Both the position numbers and the translations under genes were made by a program. Positions 22,977 to 32,371 of a stretch of 64,000 bases of DNA are shown one piece after another. The first letter of the stretch is position 1; the number at the start of each line of letters is the position of its first letter. Location: contig CAYUZT010000004.1 in NCBI GenBank assembly GCA_964449445.1, positions 51,279 through 115,278 of the forward strand, written 5' to 3'. The DNA comes from JABFSS01 sp964449445 (lineage in GTDB: Bacteria > Patescibacteriota > Gracilibacteria > Peribacterales > Peribacteraceae). The notes beneath the pieces were generated by a model. It searched no databases. It was not told where the DNA came from and worked only from the letters and a program-made list of their open reading frames with translations.

Positions 22977-23054
22977 GAGCAGGCCCCTGAGTGTGTCGAA
23001 GGGTTGCCTGCGTTATTCCGCGGGCAGTCCTTCGTCAGGCTCAGGAGCCCGCTC
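22977..23054. repeat. Palindromic intergenic repeat
   Basis: Imperfect 34-bp arms: GAGCAGGCCCCTGAGTGTGT and following against the complement of TCAGGCTCAGGAGCCCGCTC. It contains CCTTCGTCAGGCTCAGG, related to the element at 14763. It occupies the gene-free gap 22954-23141 with the promoter of the next gene. Confidence 0.7.
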
Positions 23055-23104
23055 TCATAACTGTAGTCAGGAACAAATTTTGTGCGCTGGTATGTAATCA
23101 GTAT

Positions 23105-23133
23105 TTGATGGCTTTTGGATCGGATGGTAGAGT
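23105..23133 (+). promoter_or_regulatory. Promoter of the 94-aa anchor protein
   Basis: TTGATG (23105-23110), 17 nt, TAGAGT (23128-23133); ATG 23142 follows after 8 nt. Confidence 0.55.
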
Positions 23134-23141
23134 CTTTTCCA

Positions 23142-23426
23142 ATGACGCGATCGCTTCGTTCGTCGGATGTCTGGTGCAAATCGTGCGTCCTTCTCTTGTG
23201 TCTACTTCTCGGGTTGATCGGTGCGCTTTTCCTGCGGTCGGCATTGTCGCCGACAGCGAAGACCGCGGTTTTCTGCTGTCTACGACAAGGAGAGGAATGC
23301 AGAGGCAACTACGATCCGGACCGGTGCGTGGATGAGGGGGCTGTTGCGTTCAGCGTGGACGAGGCAATCTGCCGCGTTGCTTGTAGCGCATCCCCTCCGC
23401 CCTATGCCGATTCCACGGGCGACTGA
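23142..23426 (+). CDS. Small membrane-anchored six-Cys protein, member 1
   Basis: 94 aa from ATG 23142, chosen because of the promoter 8 nt upstream. An N-terminal membrane helix (about 15-33) with two extra Cys is followed by one compact extracytoplasmic module with the spacing CC-x6-C-x8-C-x14-C-x3-C (Cys45 onward), then a short Pro-rich tail. Exactly this spacing recurs in the small proteins at 50722 and 54427. All three lie just before a large array protein, here the 740-aa gene, whose start overlaps this gene by 23 nt. Six Cys suggest three disulfides. The role is unknown; a dedicated chaperone, anchor or capping subunit for the downstream large protein is possible. Confidence 0.75.
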   Translation: MTRSLRSSDVWCKSCVLLLCLLLGLIGALFLRSALSPTAKTAVFCCLRQGEECRGNYDPDRCVDEGAVAFSVDEAICRVACSASPPPYADSTGD

Positions 23427-25626
23427 TGGAACGATCACCGGGTTCCTCAGAACGCGTACGGGGTTCGCAGTGCTCATGACGCTGCTGATCGGGGCGTTCT
23501 TTTTTCGCTTCAGCGATATCGGGAGCAGACTGACAGGGCAGGCGCTTCCGGGAAGTTTACCGACGTGCGTCAATAATGTACTGACGTGCCCGTCCGGAGT
23601 TCCCTATTGCAGCTGGGTCGCCAGCCCCACTCCTGCGTGTGCTCTTGGTCAACCAGTCTGCGATCCTCCGCCGTACGGTCCTCCTCCCAATTGCGTGCCG
23701 GCTTTAGTGACATGCACGGGTGGGGCTTCGGGCCAGGAGACACCCACATGCCCTGCCGGCCTGACTCCGTACTGTCCGCACAACAGCATAAACGATGTTG
23801 TTTGCGGAGAAGAAGCAATCTGTACCTCAGTGCAAAACGGCATGGATACGTACCGTCCGTACTGTGCTGCCAGTATTCAATACTGTCTCAGCTGCGAGAA
23901 TAATTCGTGTACATCCACACCGTCTCCGGAGTATCCATGTGAGGGTGATCGGGTGCATCCGCATCTCGATCAGTGTCAGTTCGCGCTTGCACACTGCGGC
24001 TCGGGTCCAACCGGTGGTGGAACGACGGGCGGTGGTACTCCCGGGGGAGGGACAACCGATGGAGGAACGACAGGCGGCGGAGGATCCGGCCCGCTTCTTG
24101 CCTGCTGCCCGTACTCCGGATACGGCCAGTGCGTTCCCAACCTGACGCTCGCGCAGTGCGATGCGTACGGACCCAATACCGAGTTCATTTACTACACCGC
24201 CGAAACTCCTGCGGACGTTGCAAACAGTCTGTGTAGTGCCAGCTGTGATACGGGAGGAGGCGGAACAACAGGGGGGAGCCCGCCCGTGTGTGGAAATGGT
24301 GCAGTGGAAAGTGGTGAGGGATGTGACGATGCCAATACAATGAACGGCGATTGTTGCTCGTCGTCGTGCCAGGTGGAGCCCGGATGCACGTGTGATACTT
24401 CGGGTGGAGGGCCGGGAGGAACACCGGGGGGAGGAGTGCCTGGTGGAGGCACCCCGGGAGGCGGGACGCCGGGCGGTGGAACACCTGGTGGTGCGGTTCC
24501 AGGTGGAGGAACTCCTGGCACGCCAGGTGGAGCAGCTCCCGGCGGAGGCACTCCGGGAGGCGGAGCGGTTACAGGCGGAACATCAGGAGAGTCTTGGTGC
24601 TGTCGGGGTGACGGTAGTTCTGCCACGTGTTACCAGAATGCGACATGTTACCACGAATATAACGGCGGAGCGCCGTTTACATCCGAGCAGGCATGTTTGG
24701 CGCAGTGCGATGGGGGGACGACGCCGGATACAGGGGGACTGTATTGCTGTTCCGGCGGATGCTTTCCGTATACCTGCACCACTTTCCCCTGCCCGCAGCC
24801 GCCTCCAGTATGTATGTATCAAGGCTTGAATTCCTGCCTTGCCGCTTGCCAGCAGGGGAACACAACCGGCGGCACCAACGGCAACGGAGGCAGCGGTTCG
24901 CAGTCGTGCAGCGATACCGAAGCCAATGTGACGGGCACAGATCCCATCTTCATTTTCGGCACGGTCACCGTGAATCAGAATAATCAGCAGTATAGTTTCC
25001 CTGATGTATGCAAGTACAGCTTCATGATCAGTGAACGGTCCTGCGATGCCGCCGGCGGTCTCTACTCGCAGGACATTCACTGTCCGCAGTTCTACGATTG
25101 CACCGACGGCAAGTGCAATGTGCCGGTGTGCTACGACACAGATCCATCGAATGACGTCACGGTGATCGGGGGACTCTCCCTTGGCGGCAGCGGGTCTCCG
25201 GGAACGGACACCTGCACCAGCGATCGCACTGGCGTGCGTGAGGGGGTCTGCGGTACGAATCCGTATTTCCAGTACAACGGTCAGCCGATTCCCGCCGTGG
25301 ATTCTGTGACGAAGAGCTGTCCGGGCGGGACGAGCTGCGTTGGCGCCCTGAATGCGCCGGGGAGCAACGGATCCTGTCGCGCAGCCGTTTCAACGACGGG
25401 GATTTCCTGCGTTGATCAGACATCGAACGACGCGTCCGGAAACATCGCCACTGCGGGCGTCTCGACGCGCGCCGGTCCGGGAATCAATGAAACGCAGAAC
25501 GATGTCTGCGTCTCTTCCAACACCATCCGGGAGTACTTCTGCAACGAAAATAAGGAGATCGCCTCTTTCACCGTTCACTGCCCCGCGTACTGGCCCAACT
25601 GCATTCAAGGCGCTTGCAAACCCTGA
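23404..25626 (+). CDS. Exported Cys-rich modular protein, 740 aa
   Basis: Start ATG 23404 gives a signal or anchor helix (about 22-36); earlier in-frame ATGs are inside the preceding gene. The N-terminal 230 residues are rich in Cys/Pro. Gly/Thr linkers follow, a DUF4215-type module (CGNGAVESGEGCDDANTMNG, about 297-329), a long PGGGTPGG linker (333-396), and two CC..CxxxC modules (starting WCCRGDGSS and LYCCSGGC). Residues about 501-740 are three copies of a 75-residue domain opening with SCSDTEAN, VCYDTDPSN and SCVDQTSN and closing with CxxGxC. These match the C-DSDxG...REYYC type of domain seen in many archaeal and candidate-phyla surface proteins. Confidence 0.82.
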   Translation: MPIPRATDGTITGFLRTRTGFAVLMTLLIGAFFFRFSDIGSRLTGQALPGSLPTCVNNVLTCPSGVPYCSWVASPTPACALGQPVCDPPPYGPPPNCVPALVTCTGGASGQETPTCPAGLTPYCPHNSINDVVCGEEAICTSVQNGMDTYRPYCAASIQYCLSCENNSCTSTPSPEYPCEGDRVHPHLDQCQFALAHCGSGPTGGGTTGGGTPGGGTTDGGTTGGGGSGPLLACCPYSGYGQCVPNLTLAQCDAYGPNTEFIYYTAETPADVANSLCSASCDTGGGGTTGGSPPVCGNGAVESGEGCDDANTMNGDCCSSSCQVEPGCTCDTSGGGPGGTPGGGVPGGGTPGGGTPGGGTPGGAVPGGGTPGTPGGAAPGGGTPGGGAVTGGTSGESWCCRGDGSSATCYQNATCYHEYNGGAPFTSEQACLAQCDGGTTPDTGGLYCCSGGCFPYTCTTFPCPQPPPVCMYQGLNSCLAACQQGNTTGGTNGNGGSGSQSCSDTEANVTGTDPIFIFGTVTVNQNNQQYSFPDVCKYSFMISERSCDAAGGLYSQDIHCPQFYDCTDGKCNVPVCYDTDPSNDVTVIGGLSLGGSGSPGTDTCTSDRTGVREGVCGTNPYFQYNGQPIPAVDSVTKSCPGGTSCVGALNAPGSNGSCRAAVSTTGISCVDQTSNDASGNIATAGVSTRAGPGINETQNDVCVSSNTIREYFCNENKEIASFTVHCPAYWPNCIQGACKP

Positions 25627-25629
25627 TCT

Positions 25630-28600
25630 ATGGTTTCTCTCCGCACCCTCATCGGCCGCAGCATTCTGGCACTCGCCGTTGTCCTCGCCATTGCGGGGAT
25701 CACGCAGCGCGCAGAACCTCTCCTCGCCCAAGGAACGCCAGGCACGCCCGTGTGCAATCAGTACGGTCTTCCAGCTTGTCCATCGGGCTATAACGTTGCT
25801 TGCGCCGATCAATCACAATATCCCGGATGCAACGGGAGCACGCCGGTGTGCCAGACGTGCAGCAACACGGGAAATTGCACCCCGACCGGAGCATCACCGA
25901 TCTGCTGCGCTGCATTGCTCTGTCCGTTCCTGGGAGGGCCGGGGTGGACATGTACAAATCAGTACGATGCGAATGGTTGTCGGTTGTGTCCTCTCTGTAT
26001 GCCTCCCGCCGGTAGTTCTGCCGCTGCAAAAGACGCGGCAACGGGAGGCGGAGCTCCGGGAGGAACAGGACCGGGAGCAACAGCAGGACCAGGAGGAACA
26101 GGACCGGGAGCAACAGCAGGACCAGGAGGAACAGGACCGGGAGCAACAGCAGGACCCGGAGGGACAGGACCAGGAGGAACGGGACCGGGAGGAGCTGGGC
26201 CGGGAGGAGCTGGGCCAGGGGGCACGGTGAGTGGCGGTGGTCCGAGTGTGTGTTACGCAACCGCGTGCGGAGACGGCATCCGTGCCGGAGCCGAGCAGTG
26301 CGACGACGGCAACACAACGAATGGCGACGACTGCTCATCCACTTGCCAGAACGAAAGCGAAATCAGATGGTGTTGTGATACAGGTGAAAATCCACCTTTC
26401 TGCAAGGCTGTTACGGAAGCATTACCCGCTGGGTGTGCAGGGGGTTCGATGTATCAGGATCAGGCGGCATGCACGGCGGTGTGTGGAGGAGGTCCCACCT
26501 GCGGCAATGGGAATCTGGACACGGGAGAAGAGTGTGACGACGGAAATACAACGAGCGGCGACGGGTGTTCGAGCACCTGTCAGACCGAAGACGACGGAGG
26601 ATATTGTTGCAATCGGTCTGGCACCAGGATTGGGCAACAGTGCACTGCAGGGTCGCAAGATTCCTGTACGGAGTGGTATCCCGATTACAGTATGTGCACG
26701 GCGCAGTGCATTATTGATGAACCTCCGGTCGATTGCCCGGGAGCCGATCTTGCGAGCATCAGCGACGATGGTCGCTCTGTCGCTTTTGCCACCGACTATC
26801 ACGGCGTCGATCTTGGGAGTGGCTGGGGCATCTACGTCCGCGACCGCAGCGCGCACACGACGCAGTTCATCGCGAAGGGATGGTATCCGACGATCAGCGG
26901 CGACGGCACGGTGGTCATGTACGAGCGGAGCTCCGGTCCTGGGGAATTCGCCTCCACTCACCCGGTCAAACGCACGATCGTCCATCATCTCATCGAGACG
27001 GGCGTGGAAAAGGAAGTGACGCTGGATGGAGCGCAGCTTGCCTACAACAACGATACGCTCAATACATGGAGACTCTTCCCGAGCGCGGACGGTCGGTACG
27101 TGTTCCTCCAAGTACAGCGTCCCGGCAGCGAGTATGTTGCGTACGTTGTGTATGACTGGCAGCAAAACGCGATCTATCGGCCCGCAGGGTCGCAGATCAA
27201 TGCCGCTTCAGTGCATCTGTGGAGGAATTTCACTATTCGCCTGCAGCCGACGAATACAACATTCACTCTCCAGATCGGTTCCGATTGGCCCGAACGCTTC
27301 AGCACCATCGACGGCACGTGGACCGTGCGATCACTGACGGGCGGTGAAACGCAGACGGGCGAACTGAAGAACAACACGACGGGAGAACTCAGCACACTCG
27401 ACTGCGGCTACGACATCCAGATCAGCGGCGACGGCTCGCAAGTCGTCTGCTCGCCCAAAGATCCGCTCGTCTCCAATGACACGAACGAGGTGCGGGATGT
27501 GTATACGTACGACGTGGAGGAGAACGGCGGGTCGAGTTGCCAGAGTCTCGTCGAATACCAAATTCCCACTGCAGCGGCGGGAGCGTGGGATATTACTGCC
27601 GGTCCCGATGGTAATCTCTGGTTTACGGAGTCCGCCAAGAACAAGATCGGCAAGATCACGCCGAGTGGCGTGATGACGGAGTACGACATTCCGACAGCCG
27701 ATAGCGAGCCGATGCGCATCACCGCCGGTCCCGATGGCAATGTGTGGTTCACGGAACAACGTGGCAACAAGATCGGGCGCATCACGCCGGCGGGCGTCAT
27801 CACGGAATACCCAACAAGCATAGGGCCACTGGCAATTACGACCGGACCCGATGGCAATATCTGGTTTACGGGCGGGAGTAATCCGCCGAAGGTCGTCAAA
27901 CTCAGTATGGGCGGTGTGTTCACGGAATATTCCTATCCCATGCCTGGTGGTTACACACAAATTGCGTTGTGGGACATCGCGACCGGTCCCGATGGCAATC
28001 TATGGATCAACAACTCTTTCGGCGAGATTGCCAAAGTGACGCCGGCAGGAGTATTTACCATCTACCCGCTTCCCGGCGGCGTGTACGGAGGATTTGGGAT
28101 CACTGCCGGGCCCGATGGCAACGTGTGGTTTACCAGAGGAGCGGGCGCCGAAAAGAAAGTCGGCAAAATTACGCCGGGCGGCGCGATGACCGAATACGTC
28201 ATGCCAAGCGGCGGCGCTCCAAACGGCATCACCGTTGGCCCCGATGGCAATCTCTGGTTCACGGCATCGCAGAGGATCGTGAGCATTACGACGACCGGCG
28301 TGTTCACGCAGTACCCGTTCAATACGGTCGTGATGCCCCGGGGGATTGTGACAGGTCCCGACGGCAATCTCTGGTTTACGGAACACAGCCGTGGTGGCAA
28401 CGAGCCCAATAACATCGGCAAGCTGGATCCCAGTTGTCCCTGGACTGGAGGCTCGGGAGGAGGATCCGAGACAGAGACATGGGAACGCGCGAGCGTGAAG
28501 AACGACGGTTCTCAAGGGATTTGCGAGGAAGAAGCCGAGTGTCCCTCGGGCGAGCAGTGCGACGAAGGCCAGGGAGGAGTGCTGTGCAACGGAGGGACCG

Positions 28601-29190
28601 TCACCACCACAGGAAATGTGTGTGGCAGTGGCACACCACTTGGACGATGCTACATCTGTGAAGCAGAGTGCGGGAATGACATTGTGGAAGGGGATGAAGA
28701 ATGCGACGATGGCAACATCCAGAATGCCGACGGGTGTTCCTCCACATGCGAGGAAGAACCCTCGCAGTGCAATGGCTACGAGTGCGAGCTCGGCGCAAAT
28801 CAAGTGTGTGCCGCAGAAGATCCGCCCACTGGCTGCCACAACTTAACGCAACAGCCGTGCTTCTCGTGCCAGGGCCTCTGCGGCAATCATGAGCTGGACG
28901 ATGGCGAGCAGTGCGACGACGGTAACACGCGCGACGGCGACGGGTGCGATCACGTATGCAAAATCGAGGATATCTTCTGCGAGAATGAGAGTGCATTCGT
29001 TGCATGCGCATCTCCGGCAGTGTGTCCGATTGCAGAAACTTCTCCGGGCAGTGGTCAATGCGCGCAGATCATTGATCTGTGTGGATTTAATGAGCCTGAA
29101 GAACGGCCGACTGGAGTGACATGCGGTATTCCTGGCAATGCCGACTGCACGGAGGAGTGTGTTCGATGCGTCCCGTACGGCACCCCATAA
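25630..29190 (+). CDS. Exported two-propeller Cys-rich protein, 1186 aa
   Basis: Signal peptide 1-34 (ending PLLAQ). Order: Cys-rich segment (35-135), collagen-like GPGG linker (138-200), DUF4215 module (213-247), CC..CxxxC module (WCCDTGENPPFC..), second DUF4215, another CC module, a TolB/WD40-like propeller (about 367-634) with repeated SDDGRSVAFAT and SGDGTVVMYE steps, a seven-bladed Vgb-like propeller (about 639-937), and C-terminal DUF4215 modules. Blades read ITAGPDGNLWFTE..NKIGKI, as in streptogramin lyase. Vgb proteins are lyases, but here the domain sits in a surface protein and probably binds ligands; the Vgb catalytic residues were not checked. Only 3 bp separate it from the preceding gene. 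Confidence 0.84.
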   Translation: MVSLRTLIGRSILALAVVLAIAGITQRAEPLLAQGTPGTPVCNQYGLPACPSGYNVACADQSQYPGCNGSTPVCQTCSNTGNCTPTGASPICCAALLCPFLGGPGWTCTNQYDANGCRLCPLCMPPAGSSAAAKDAATGGGAPGGTGPGATAGPGGTGPGATAGPGGTGPGATAGPGGTGPGGTGPGGAGPGGAGPGGTVSGGGPSVCYATACGDGIRAGAEQCDDGNTTNGDDCSSTCQNESEIRWCCDTGENPPFCKAVTEALPAGCAGGSMYQDQAACTAVCGGGPTCGNGNLDTGEECDDGNTTSGDGCSSTCQTEDDGGYCCNRSGTRIGQQCTAGSQDSCTEWYPDYSMCTAQCIIDEPPVDCPGADLASISDDGRSVAFATDYHGVDLGSGWGIYVRDRSAHTTQFIAKGWYPTISGDGTVVMYERSSGPGEFASTHPVKRTIVHHLIETGVEKEVTLDGAQLAYNNDTLNTWRLFPSADGRYVFLQVQRPGSEYVAYVVYDWQQNAIYRPAGSQINAASVHLWRNFTIRLQPTNTTFTLQIGSDWPERFSTIDGTWTVRSLTGGETQTGELKNNTTGELSTLDCGYDIQISGDGSQVVCSPKDPLVSNDTNEVRDVYTYDVEENGGSSCQSLVEYQIPTAAAGAWDITAGPDGNLWFTESAKNKIGKITPSGVMTEYDIPTADSEPMRITAGPDGNVWFTEQRGNKIGRITPAGVITEYPTSIGPLAITTGPDGNIWFTGGSNPPKVVKLSMGGVFTEYSYPMPGGYTQIALWDIATGPDGNLWINNSFGEIAKVTPAGVFTIYPLPGGVYGGFGITAGPDGNVWFTRGAGAEKKVGKITPGGAMTEYVMPSGGAPNGITVGPDGNLWFTASQRIVSITTTGVFTQYPFNTVVMPRGIVTGPDGNLWFTEHSRGGNEPNNIGKLDPSCPWTGGSGGGSETETWERASVKNDGSQGICEEEAECPSGEQCDEGQGGVLCNGGTVTTTGNVCGSGTPLGRCYICEAECGNDIVEGDEECDDGNIQNADGCSSTCEEEPSQCNGYECELGANQVCAAEDPPTGCHNLTQQPCFSCQGLCGNHELDDGEQCDDGNTRDGDGCDHVCKIEDIFCENESAFVACASPAVCPIAETSPGSGQCAQIIDLCGFNEPEERPTGVTCGIPGNADCTEECVRCVPYGTP
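26058..26224 (+). repeat. 33-bp collagen-like minisatellite
   Basis: Three near-identical 33-bp units encode TGPGATAGPGG, followed by shorter GPGGTGPGGA units. It forms the flexible linker of the 1186-aa protein and is a likely site of length variation. Confidence 0.75.
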
Positions 29191-29198
29191 TTTTCTCC

Positions 29199-32100
29199 AT
29201 GCACTTCTCCCGCTCCCGCATCGGCATTCTCCTGATCGCGCTTCTCGTCGCGGGAGGGTTCGTTGCGCAGTACACCGGTGATGGCAGTCGATTGACGTCG
29301 CAAGTGAGTGGCGGGGGAGTGACCGGCTGTTCGCAATTCACGATTGTGGAATACGCGCTCCCTGCGGGGAGTAAACCCTACGGCATGACCGTGGGACCCG
29401 ATGGTCATCTGTGGTTTGCCGAACTCGAGACGGGGAAGATCGGCCGCATGAGTACCTCTGGAACGTTCAATGAATATTCCGCAGGCGGCGGTCGGCCTAT
29501 GGATATCACCACCGGCGCCGATGGCAACCTTTGGTTTACCGTGACGAGCATGAATTCTGTCCGGAAAATGACGCCGACGGGGACGATTGCCGGGCAGTAC
29601 GCTGTTCCCGGTGTAAACGGCCCGCAGCGCATTACCACAGGGCCGGATAGCAACCTGTGGTTTTCCTACGGAAATTCGATCGGACGGATGACGACTGCAG
29701 GGGCACAAACAGAGTTTCCGGCACAAGGCACGCCATGGGATGTGACAGCGGGTTCCGATGGGAACGTGTGGATTGCCTATCAAGTCGATCACAAGATCGG
29801 GAAGATCACGCCGACTGGCACAGTCACTACCTATCCCGTCTCTGGCAACGGTCCCTACGGTATCACGTCGGGTCCCAATGGCACTATCTGGTTCACGCAG
29901 GATATCAAAATTGGCAAGGCCACAACGGGCGGCAGCATCACCTATTTTCCCAGCGCGTATGGGTGGAGCCTGGCGGCAGGACCGGACGGCAATATCTGGT
30001 ACACAGAACAAGGTACAAACAAAATTAGCCGTATCACCCCGTCGGGAGTGATCACCCAAGTACCCGTTCCCACTCCCGGTAGTAGTCCAACAGATATCGT
30101 CGTCGGCCCGGATGGCAATATATGGTTTACCGAATATACAGCGAGCAAGATCGGCAAAGTCACGTGTGCTCTGCAGGAGGGGCCGGGACACGGGCAATGC
30201 CCGGAGGGACAACTCTGTGATCAGTTTCAGGGCGGAGTACTCTGCAATGGTCAAACGCCAACCTACACGGGCAGCACCTGCGGATTCGGCACACCGCCAG
30301 GACGCTGCTATACCTGTGGCGGTGGCGAATTCTGCGGTGCCGTGTGCGGCGACAACATCGTCATGGAGCCCGAGGAGTGCGATCGCGGCAGCGCGAATTC
30401 CAATACTCAGCCCAACGCCTGCCGCACCGACTGCAAAAAGGCGCATTGCGGCGACGACGTACAAGATACGGGCGAGGCGTGCGACGACGGCAACCAGACG
30501 AACGGCGACGGGTGCGAGTCGAACTGCACTATCGGAGAAACCCACCTCGGCTGTCGCGACCAGCAGTGCGTGATCGTTGCCGGTTCTGGAGAAGATGAAT
30601 GCGACGGCAATCCCGATGATCCCGTGTGCGACGATACCCACGCTGAGTGCAATACTCAGGATCAGTGCACCGCCGCTGAGGGAGCCGGGCCAAGCCTGTG
30701 TGACATCGATGACGACTGCTCTATCACCCACCTCTCCTGCCGCAACGATCAATGTGCGGTGGTCGCAGGTCCTGGGCAGAACGATTGTACAGAGGCCAAC
30801 GAAGCCGCCTGCGAACCGTTCCATGCCGCGTGCAATACACAGGATCAATGCGTGCCGGTGCTCGGCCCGGGTCCGGATGAGTGCGGCGTCGATACGGATT
30901 GTCTCGCTGCCTGCGGTAACGGACAGATGGAAGAGGACGAGCAGTGCGACGATGGCAACACGCAGAACGGCGACGGATGTTCGGGCACGTGCGTGATCGA
31001 GCAGCAGCTCTGCGGCAATAACCAGCTCAATATCGGCGAGCAGTGCGATGACGGTAACACCCTGAACGGCGACGGGTGCTCGAATTCCTGCCAACTGGAA
31101 AATCCCGGTCTCTGCGGGAACACCGTCATCAACCCCGGGGAGGAATGCGACGACGGGAATACAGCGAGCGGCGACGGCTGCTCCATGACTTGTCAGGATG
31201 AAACCAGCGGCATGTGCGGCAATGCCGTGACGGAAGCGACGGAGGAATGCGACGACGGGAACAATCTGAATGGCGACGGATGCTCTGCCACATGTCACCT
31301 GGAAAACCCCGCGCTGTGCGGCAATAACCAGATCAACCTGGGTGAGCAATGTGATGATGGGAATACCGCCAATAACGACGGGTGCTCGGATTCGTGTCAG
31401 CTCGAAAACCCCGAGCTCTGCGGCAACAATCAGATCAATGCAGGGGAAGAGTGCGACGACGGGAATACGATGAACGGTGACGGGTGCTCCAATACCTGCC
31501 AGAACGAAAGCGTCGGTATCTGCGGGAACGCCGTCACGGAAGGAACGGAACAATGCGACGACGGTAATAACGTCAACGACGACGGCTGTTCGGGAAGCTG
31601 CATGCTCGAGAATCCCGAGCTCTGCGGCAACGTAGTCATCAATCCCGGCGAAGAATGCGACGACGGCAACCAGACGCCGGGCGATGGCTGTTCCGCGACC
31701 TGCCAGAACGAAAGCACGGACCTGTGCGGCAATAATCAGCTCAATGTCGGCGAGCAGTGCGACGATGGCAATACGGCCAATAACGACGGGTGCTCGGATT
31801 CGTGCCAGCTTGAAAACCCCGAGCTCTGCGGCAATAACCAAGTCAATCCCGGCGAGGAATGCGACGACGGGAATACGGCGAATGGCGACGGGTGCTCCAG
31901 TACCTGTCAGGACGAAAGCAACGGCATCTGCGGGAACGCCGTCACGGAAGGAACGGAAGAATGCGACGATGGGAATACAACGAACGGCGACGGATGTTCT
32001 CAAACGTGCGCGCTCGAGAACCCCGAACTCTGCGGCAACACCGTCATCAACCCTGGTGAGCAATGTGACGATGGGAATACGACGAACGGCGACGGCTGTT

Positions 32101-32366
32101 CCACTGCGTGTCAGTTCGAAGGTATCGACGTCTTCTGCGGAAATACTTTCGTGAATCCCGGAGAAGAATGTGATGACGGGAACCAGACACCGGGCGACGG
32201 CTGTTCCGAAACATGTCAGAACGAACCAACGAATGGCGTCTGCGGCAACGGCAAGCGCGAGACCGGGGAACAATGCGACGACGCCAATACTCAAGACGGC
32301 GACGGATGCAGCGCTGATTGCGAGTTGGAACGCGGCTGGCAGTGCGTTCTCCCCGATTCACCGTGA
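29199..32366 (+). CDS. Exported Vgb-like propeller with 16 DUF4215-type repeats
   Basis: 1055 aa from ATG 29199, 8 bp after the previous stop; a longer frame overlaps the upstream gene. Signal or anchor (about 8-24), a seven-bladed Vgb-like propeller (43-323; blades with GPDGHLWFAE, GADGNLWFTV, GPDGNIWYTE), a Cys-rich connector, then about 16 DUF4215-type modules (383-1054). Each is 33-38 residues of the form CGNxxxxxGEECDDGNTxNG followed by DGCSxxCxxE. In three places they are separated by DQCVxVxGPGxDEC-type units. The Asp/Asn-rich loop in CDDGN suggests Ca binding, which is inference. The tandem array is a stiff rod or adhesive stalk. Codon-level similarity among units points to internal duplication. 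Confidence 0.85.
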   Translation: MHFSRSRIGILLIALLVAGGFVAQYTGDGSRLTSQVSGGGVTGCSQFTIVEYALPAGSKPYGMTVGPDGHLWFAELETGKIGRMSTSGTFNEYSAGGGRPMDITTGADGNLWFTVTSMNSVRKMTPTGTIAGQYAVPGVNGPQRITTGPDSNLWFSYGNSIGRMTTAGAQTEFPAQGTPWDVTAGSDGNVWIAYQVDHKIGKITPTGTVTTYPVSGNGPYGITSGPNGTIWFTQDIKIGKATTGGSITYFPSAYGWSLAAGPDGNIWYTEQGTNKISRITPSGVITQVPVPTPGSSPTDIVVGPDGNIWFTEYTASKIGKVTCALQEGPGHGQCPEGQLCDQFQGGVLCNGQTPTYTGSTCGFGTPPGRCYTCGGGEFCGAVCGDNIVMEPEECDRGSANSNTQPNACRTDCKKAHCGDDVQDTGEACDDGNQTNGDGCESNCTIGETHLGCRDQQCVIVAGSGEDECDGNPDDPVCDDTHAECNTQDQCTAAEGAGPSLCDIDDDCSITHLSCRNDQCAVVAGPGQNDCTEANEAACEPFHAACNTQDQCVPVLGPGPDECGVDTDCLAACGNGQMEEDEQCDDGNTQNGDGCSGTCVIEQQLCGNNQLNIGEQCDDGNTLNGDGCSNSCQLENPGLCGNTVINPGEECDDGNTASGDGCSMTCQDETSGMCGNAVTEATEECDDGNNLNGDGCSATCHLENPALCGNNQINLGEQCDDGNTANNDGCSDSCQLENPELCGNNQINAGEECDDGNTMNGDGCSNTCQNESVGICGNAVTEGTEQCDDGNNVNDDGCSGSCMLENPELCGNVVINPGEECDDGNQTPGDGCSATCQNESTDLCGNNQLNVGEQCDDGNTANNDGCSDSCQLENPELCGNNQVNPGEECDDGNTANGDGCSSTCQDESNGICGNAVTEGTEECDDGNTTNGDGCSQTCALENPELCGNTVINPGEQCDDGNTTNGDGCSTACQFEGIDVFCGNTFVNPGEECDDGNQTPGDGCSETCQNEPTNGVCGNGKRETGEQCDDANTQDGDGCSADCELERGWQCVLPDSP

Positions 32367-32371
32367 TTCCC

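Noticed and set aside
25630..29190. Virginiamycin B lyase resistance gene
   Set aside because: The propeller is only one part of an exported multidomain protein; no evidence of antibiotic lyase function.
29055..32294. 1079-aa minus-strand open frame
   Set aside because: It mirrors the propeller and DUF4215 repeats; the composition (Ala/Val/Ile/Arg repeats) follows from the sense codons, and the sense protein has clear domains.
30920..32300. CRISPR-like direct repeats
   Set aside because: The periodicity is that of coding DUF4215 modules, with no short constant repeat and unique spacers.
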